From positions 558,001-622,000 of the forward strand of contig NZ_JACOGC010000001.1 in NCBI RefSeq assembly GCF_014284195.1: a DNA stretch of 64,000 nucleotides, given 5' to 3'. The notes beneath the pieces were generated by a model. It was not told where the DNA came from and made no database searches. It saw only the letters and a program-made list of their open reading frames with translations. Of this stretch, positions 62,276 through 64,000 are shown one piece after another; position 1 is the stretch's first letter, and each line of letters opens with the position of its first letter. The DNA comes from Cognatundibacterium griseum (GTDB lineage: Bacteria; Pseudomonadota; Gammaproteobacteria; Burkholderiales; Burkholderiaceae_D). The position numbers and the translations under genes are program-made.

Positions 62276-63438
62276 TGCATGCGGTATTCAGTATTTTCCG
62301 GAAAGAGATCAAGGATGCGCTGCGCGACCGGCGTACCCTGATGACGGCACTGATCAGCTCTTTGCTGGGTGTGCCATTGATGTTGCTGATTTTTTCAATC
62401 GTACTGTCCCAGGTTGAATCCCAGGAAGAAAAACGGACAGTACTCGCCGTTGGCATGGAGCATGCGCCGCGGCTGGAAAATTTCATCTTGCGGCAGGGCT
62501 ATCAGGTCAAGGCAGCCCCGGCTGACTATGAAGCCAAATCCCGCAGCAAGGAACTCGATCAGCCGGTACTGCTGGTGCCGGCTGATTTCGAGCGCAAACT
62601 GCAGCAAGGGGAAAAAGTCACGCTGGAAGTCGCCTATGACACCAACAACCGGCCGGCAGAGTTTGGCCTGCGTCCACTGAAGCGGCTGCTGGAAGCCTAC
62701 GTGCAGGAAACGGCAGTGATGGAACTGACGATGCGGGGCGTATCGGCCGAGCTGCTGCAGCTGGTTGATATCAAAGAGCGGCATTTGCAAAAGCCCGATC
62801 AGCGCAAGGCATCGATTACTGAAATGCTGCCGATGATGGTGCTGATGGCGATTGTGATCGGCGGCATGTATGCAGCGATTGATACCACTGCTGGTGAGCG
62901 GGAACGCGGTTCGCTTGAGCCGCTGATGATGAATCCGGTCAGCGGCTGGCAGCTGACGGTCGGCAAATGGAGTGCTGTCGCGCTGGTCGGCATGGGTGTG
63001 GTGATGCTGACGATTTTCAGTTTTTTTCCTTCACAGTGGCTGATTAAAAACGATACGCTGCGGGCTGAATTTCAGTTTGGCATCCGTGATGCCATGGCAT
63101 TCCTGCTGATCCTGCTGCCGCTGGCTGCAAGCATGGCGGCGCTGCAGGTCGCGGTGGCATTGGATTGCAAGAGCTATAAAGAAGCCCAGGTCAGAAATCA
63201 GATCGTGACCATGTTCATTCCGTTTGTGTCCCTGATCCCGATTGCGTTTCCCGGGCGCGAACCTTCGTGGTTCCGCTGGGTGCCGGTGCTGGCGCAGAAT
63301 CAGATGATGAATCAGGTACTGAAAGGCGAATTGCTCAGTCCGGCAGCGGTCGGCATCGCCTCTGTGATTTGTCTGGCCATCACCCTGATTTGCCTGACCT
63401 ATATCGCGCAGAAAATGCGCCAGGTAGTGATGTCCTGA
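62275..63438 (+). CDS. ABC-2 type permease (NatB-like)
   Basis: 387 residues. One N-terminal membrane helix (about 21-43), a large extracytoplasmic region (about 45-190) and a C-terminal cluster of about five helices (195-380). FRKEIKDALRDRRTL at the start and DTTAGERERGSLEPLMMNPVSGWQLTVGKW are typical of NatB/ABC-2 exporters. The start overlaps the ATPase stop by 1 base. With the hydrolase it makes a three-gene operon. Confidence 0.9.
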   Translation: MHAVFSIFRKEIKDALRDRRTLMTALISSLLGVPLMLLIFSIVLSQVESQEEKRTVLAVGMEHAPRLENFILRQGYQVKAAPADYEAKSRSKELDQPVLLVPADFERKLQQGEKVTLEVAYDTNNRPAEFGLRPLKRLLEAYVQETAVMELTMRGVSAELLQLVDIKERHLQKPDQRKASITEMLPMMVLMAIVIGGMYAAIDTTAGERERGSLEPLMMNPVSGWQLTVGKWSAVALVGMGVVMLTIFSFFPSQWLIKNDTLRAEFQFGIRDAMAFLLILLPLAASMAALQVAVALDCKSYKEAQVRNQIVTMFIPFVSLIPIAFPGREPSWFRWVPVLAQNQMMNQVLKGELLSPAAVGIASVICLAITLICLTYIAQKMRQVVMS

Positions 63439-63450
63439 CGGTGACGTTAC

Positions 63451-63488
63451 CCGGTCTTGGCTGACCGGTGCAGTTGGTACAAATTTTT
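63451..63488 (+). terminator. Weak terminator candidate after the ABC permease
   Basis: CCGGTC (63451-63456) and GACCGG (63463-63468) form a 6-bp hairpin 13 bases after the permease stop. A short T run (63484-63488) stands 15 bases further on, too far for a classical intrinsic terminator. Confidence 0.35.
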
Positions 63489-63497
63489 ACCACGGGT

Positions 63498-63580
63498 CAA
63501 GCGCCATTCTTTGATATACCTGATCACGGTACTGAAGACACATGGCGCTTGTCTCTGTGAGACTATTCACTTATGAATAG
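63498..63580. repeat. Two inverted repeats between the ABC operon and the right-edge gene
   Basis: CAAGCGCCAT (63498-63507) and ATGGCGCTTG (63542-63551) are perfect 10-bp inverted repeats 34 bases apart. CTATTCA (63563-63569) and TGAATAG (63574-63580) form a second, 7-bp pair. No T runs follow. They may end the permease message or mark a junction; I see no gene in 63439-63711. Confidence 0.5.
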
Positions 63581-63711
63581 CGCACTACCGCACCACCGTT
63601 TGCAAAACAGGGTCGTTTAAGGTACTCGTTGAAATAAGTAGAACGCATTTCATTAATACAATTGGGAGTAATACATTTTTTGCGGCACCAGGTTGAACTG
63701 AATTCAAAAAA

Positions 63712-63999
63712 TTACTTTTTAGGATCAGGTAGTACTGGTGCAGTTGAATCATAGTAAGTCAGATAAGCAATCCAGATTTCGTAAATACGATCATCGTAGA
63801 GCCGTAACTGACATTCAGCCGAATCGCGATAGCGGGCGCTTCCATTTTGGCGACTATAGATGTAGCTACAATGTTTATTTACGTATGTGTCCCAAATTTT
63901 TTGCGTTTCAATCAATTCATCGTCGGTCCCAAAATCCTGTCTTTCCTGTTTTTGTGCGGCCGAGAGGTATTTCTGAAGTTTTTCGACTTTTTTTCCGAT
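63712..63999 (-). CDS. Partial LprI/DUF1311-type protein (5' end outside window)
   Basis: The frame stays open to the right edge. The visible about 95 residues run from IGKKVEKLQKYLSAAQKQ through WDTYVNKHCSYIYS, RQNGSARYRDSAECQLRLYDDRIYEIW to the stop. The pattern W-x2-Y-x4-C then GS-x-R-x5-C-x2-R fits the C-terminal part of the LprI N-terminal domain (PF07007, DUF1311), secreted proteins some of which inhibit lysozyme. The TTG at 63913-63915 is not the true start. Base composition here is visibly more AT-rich than in the core genes to the left. Confidence 0.7.
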   Translation of the reverse strand: MGKKVEKLQKYLSAAQKQERQDFGTDDELIETQKIWDTYVNKHCSYIYSRQNGSARYRDSAECQLRLYDDRIYEIWIAYLTYYDSTAPVLPDPKK

Positions 64000-64000
64000 T

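Noticed and set aside
1-64000. CRISPR array, insertion sequence, prophage or toxin-antitoxin pair
   Set aside because: No regularly spaced repeats, transposase, integrase, capsid or small overlapping toxin pair seen; the holin-family protein is a single housekeeping-context gene.

Overview
This window comes from the chromosome of a betaproteobacterium, most likely Burkholderiales and plausibly Oxalobacteraceae-like. That placement is inferred from gene orders I know from that group: ahcY / small membrane protein / metF behind an S-adenosylhomocysteine (SAH) riboswitch; lolB-ispE-tRNA-Gln-prs-rplY; kdsD-kdsC-lptC-lptA-lptB-rpoN-hpf; mutM / dynamin-like GTPase / mutY; and a fused LivM-LivG transporter protein. 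Almost all of the sequence is dense core genome. I see no rRNA, prophage, insertion sequence, CRISPR array or classical defence island.

Layout. 1-2.3 kb: the end of a branched-chain amino-acid ABC transporter (livMG fusion, livF), facing a 3-hydroxyisobutyryl-CoA hydrolase-type gene across a two-way terminator. 3.8-9.3 kb, minus strand: a lipopolysaccharide (Kdo and Lpt) and sigma-54 operon ending in hpf. 9.4-15 kb, plus strand: a Kef-type antiporter, apt, then the riboswitch-controlled methyl-cycle operon ahcY-PF04020-metF. 15-17.8 kb: a diiron metallo-beta-lactamase-fold protein behind two FNR-type boxes, then a divergent Lrp-family regulator and metC pair. 17.9-25 kb, minus strand: a TonB-like protein and a minor-pilin operon (pilE-fimT-pilV-pilW-pilX-pilY1). 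25.5-31.3 kb: a candidate small RNA, mrcA and a heterodimeric ABC exporter. 31.5-39.5 kb: an S9 peptidase, an M14 peptidase, metK, two lipid A acyltransferases and a chemoreceptor. 39.9-42.7 kb: phhA-hppD and a divergent Lrp-family regulator (phenylalanine/tyrosine catabolism). 42.7-50.7 kb: a GNAT protein, cca, a GST, slt, 5-formyl-THF cyclo-ligase, ggt and rplY. 50.8-55.5 kb: prs, tRNA-Gln, ispE, lolB and a TPR lipoprotein. 55.7-63.4 kb, plus strand: mutM, a dynamin-like GTPase, mutY and an alpha/beta hydrolase plus two-gene ABC operon. The right edge holds a partial LprI-type gene in visibly AT-richer DNA.

How the parts fit. Methyl-cycle and C1 genes recur (ahcY, metF, metC, metK, cyclo-ligase), as do envelope genes (lpt, kds, lpxL-like, mrcA, slt, lolB, LprI-type). 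The most interesting unexplained signals are in non-coding DNA: perfect FNR-type boxes at two loci, a small ORF whose last arginine codons are the ahcY Shine-Dalgarno, a candidate small RNA presenting an anti-Shine-Dalgarno loop, and inverted repeats over the pilE and hydrolase promoters. I did not find a clear new multi-gene system. The best uncharacterised protein candidates are the dynamin-like GTPase inside the mutM-mutY pair and the small membrane protein inside the methyl-cycle operon. All functional calls come from reading the sequence; no database search was run.
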